A stretch of 64,000 bases of DNA. It comes from Bradyrhizobium sp. CER78. Its GTDB lineage: Bacteria > Pseudomonadota > Alphaproteobacteria > Rhizobiales > Xanthobacteraceae. The notes beneath the pieces were generated by a model. The model ran no database searches. It saw only the letters and a list, made by a program, of their open reading frames with translations, and was not told where the DNA came from. Within the stretch, counting starts at the first letter, position 1, and each line of letters begins with the position of its first letter. Below, piece after piece: positions 63,003-64,000 of the stretch. A program made the translations under genes and the position numbers. The DNA is taken from contig NZ_JARVWP010000003.1 of the NCBI RefSeq assembly GCF_029846235.1, positions 62,001 to 126,000 of the forward strand. The letters are read 5' to 3'.

Positions 63003-64000
63003 GTGCCTGATCTTGACAACACAGCCTATCTCGATGCGCTCAATTCCGAGCAGCGCCGCGCCGTCGAGCACGGCGTCGGCAAGGATTGCATCGTCGGCGC
63101 GCCATTGCTGGTGATCGCCGGCGCGGGCTCCGGCAAGACCAACACGCTCGCCCATCGCGTCGCGCATCTGATCGTCGCCGGCGCCGATCCGCGCCGCATC
63201 CTGTTGATGACCTTTTCGCGGCGCGCCGCCGCCGAGATGGCAGGCCGCGTCGAACGCATTGCACGGCGCGTGCTCGGCGACCGCGCCTCCGTCATGACTG
63301 ATGCGCTGAATTGGGCCGGCACGTTCCATGGCGTCGGCGCGCGGCTGCTCCGCGAATTCGCCGAGCGCATCGCCCTCGACCCGGCCTTCACGATCCATGA
63401 CCGTGAGGACTCCGCCGACCTGATCAACCTGGTCCGCCATGACCTCGGCTTCTCCCGCACCGAAAGCCGGTTCCCGACCAAAGGCACCTGCCTTGCGATC
63501 TATTCGCGCTGCGTGAATTCGGAGATGCCGATCGAAGCCGTGCTCGGCCAGTTCTTCCCATGGTGCTCCGGCTGGGCCGGCGAGCTGAAGCAATTGTTTG
63601 CGGCCTATGTCGAAGCCAAGCAGCGGCAGAACGTGCTCGATTACGACGACCTCCTGCTCTACTGGGCGCAGATGGTGACCGACCCGGCGCTGGCCGAAGA
63701 GATCGGCGGCCGCTTCGACCATGTGATGGTCGACGAATATCAGGACACCAACCGCCTGCAATCTTCCATCCTGCTCGCGCTCAAGCCGGCAGGACGCGGG
63801 CTCACCGTGGTTGGCGACGACGCGCAGTCGATCTATTCGTTCCGTGCCGCGACGGTGCGCAACATCCTGGACTTCCCGGCGCAGTTCAACCCGGCCGCCG
63901 AGATCGTCACCCTCGATCGCAACTATCGCTCGACCCAGCCGATCCTGTCGGCCGCCAATGGCGTGATCTCGCTCGCCAAGGAACGCTTCACCAAGAACCT
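63003..64000 (+). CDS. UvrD/Rep-type ATP-dependent DNA helicase (partial, runs off the window)
   Basis: The first 332 residues of a superfamily 1A helicase. Motif Q/I: LNSEQRRAV, then LVIAGAGSGKTNTLAHRVAH (Walker A). Motif Ia: TFSRRAAAEM. Motif II: VDEYQDTNRLQ. Motif III: VGDDAQSIYSFR. Motif IV region: LDRNYRSTQPIL. The start is GTG at 63003 with GGGGGTG upstream; the frame stays open to the last base, so the end is unknown. Such helicases unwind DNA in repair or replication restart. It is not fused to a nuclease in the part seen. Confidence 0.9.
   Translation, partial: MPDLDNTAYLDALNSEQRRAVEHGVGKDCIVGAPLLVIAGAGSGKTNTLAHRVAHLIVAGADPRRILLMTFSRRAAAEMAGRVERIARRVLGDRASVMTDALNWAGTFHGVGARLLREFAERIALDPAFTIHDREDSADLINLVRHDLGFSRTESRFPTKGTCLAIYSRCVNSEMPIEAVLGQFFPWCSGWAGELKQLFAAYVEAKQRQNVLDYDDLLLYWAQMVTDPALAEEIGGRFDHVMVDEYQDTNRLQSSILLALKPAGRGLTVVGDDAQSIYSFRAATVRNILDFPAQFNPAAEIVTLDRNYRSTQPILSAANGVISLAKERFTKN

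Overview
The window is a GC-rich alphaproteobacterial chromosome segment. Gene order (lipA, ratA, cinA, ispDF, dusB-ntrB-ntrC-ntrY-ntrX-hfq-hflX), the fused IspDF enzyme, the BA14K-family protein and the palindromic repeats all point to Bradyrhizobium or a close relative in the Nitrobacteraceae. There are no rRNA genes, insertion sequences, phage genes or CRISPR arrays. One tRNA gene (Ser, TGA) is present.

Layout. (1) 1-17972: housekeeping core. It holds lipoate and isoprenoid synthesis, a DusB tRNA-modifying enzyme translationally coupled to the NtrBC nitrogen regulators, then NtrYX, Hfq, HflX, MgtE, MazG and QueC. An NtrC-type box lies just upstream of dusB. (2) 17991-22767: an accessory stretch with an MFS permease, an AdaA-like regulator, a cobalt-type nitrile hydratase operon (alpha, beta, accessory) and a frameshifted enoyl-CoA hydratase. 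(3) 22943-28093: a compact nonribosomal-peptide-type cluster made of a 4'-phosphopantetheinyl transferase, a thioesterase with an N-terminal TubC-type docking domain and a cysteine nucleophile, a stand-alone adenylation-carrier protein with an asparagine-like specificity code, and an acyl-CoA-dehydrogenase-like oxidase. No condensation domain is present. This is the best candidate for an undescribed system. (4) 28486-34359: a TRAP transporter (DctP plus fused DctQM) with an acyl-CoA synthetase, then a nitroreductase-MarR pair with a palindromic operator. (5) 34476-43219: MBL hydrolase, TatD, MetG with a long histone-H1-like N-terminal extension, HolB, Tmk, DacC-type carboxypeptidase, an epoxide-hydrolase-like enzyme and RlpA. 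(6) 43571-48842: many short accessory genes, tRNA-Ser, a dehalogenase-like hydrolase with an HxlR regulator and paired operators, and a frameshifted aminoglycoside-phosphotransferase-like gene. (7) 48891-60967: genes all on the minus strand, comprising a 2095-residue poly-HAMP hybrid histidine kinase, a response regulator fused to an HWE kinase, EmrA/EmrB efflux and a sorbosone-dehydrogenase-like protein. (8) 61158-64000: small uncharacterised genes, two of them divergent around a LexA-type SOS box, and the start of a UvrD-like helicase that runs off the window.

How they connect. NtrBC/NtrYX with Hfq form the nitrogen and post-transcriptional regulation block. The NRPS-type genes are collinear and closely spaced, so they probably act as one pathway: the PPTase activates the carrier protein, the adenylation domain loads an amino acid, the dehydrogenase may oxidise it on the carrier, and the thioesterase releases it. 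Two genes (21962-22767 and 47571-48433) each need a single frameshift to be read. They may be real pseudogenes or base-calling errors. All assignments were made by reading motifs and domains; no database search was run.
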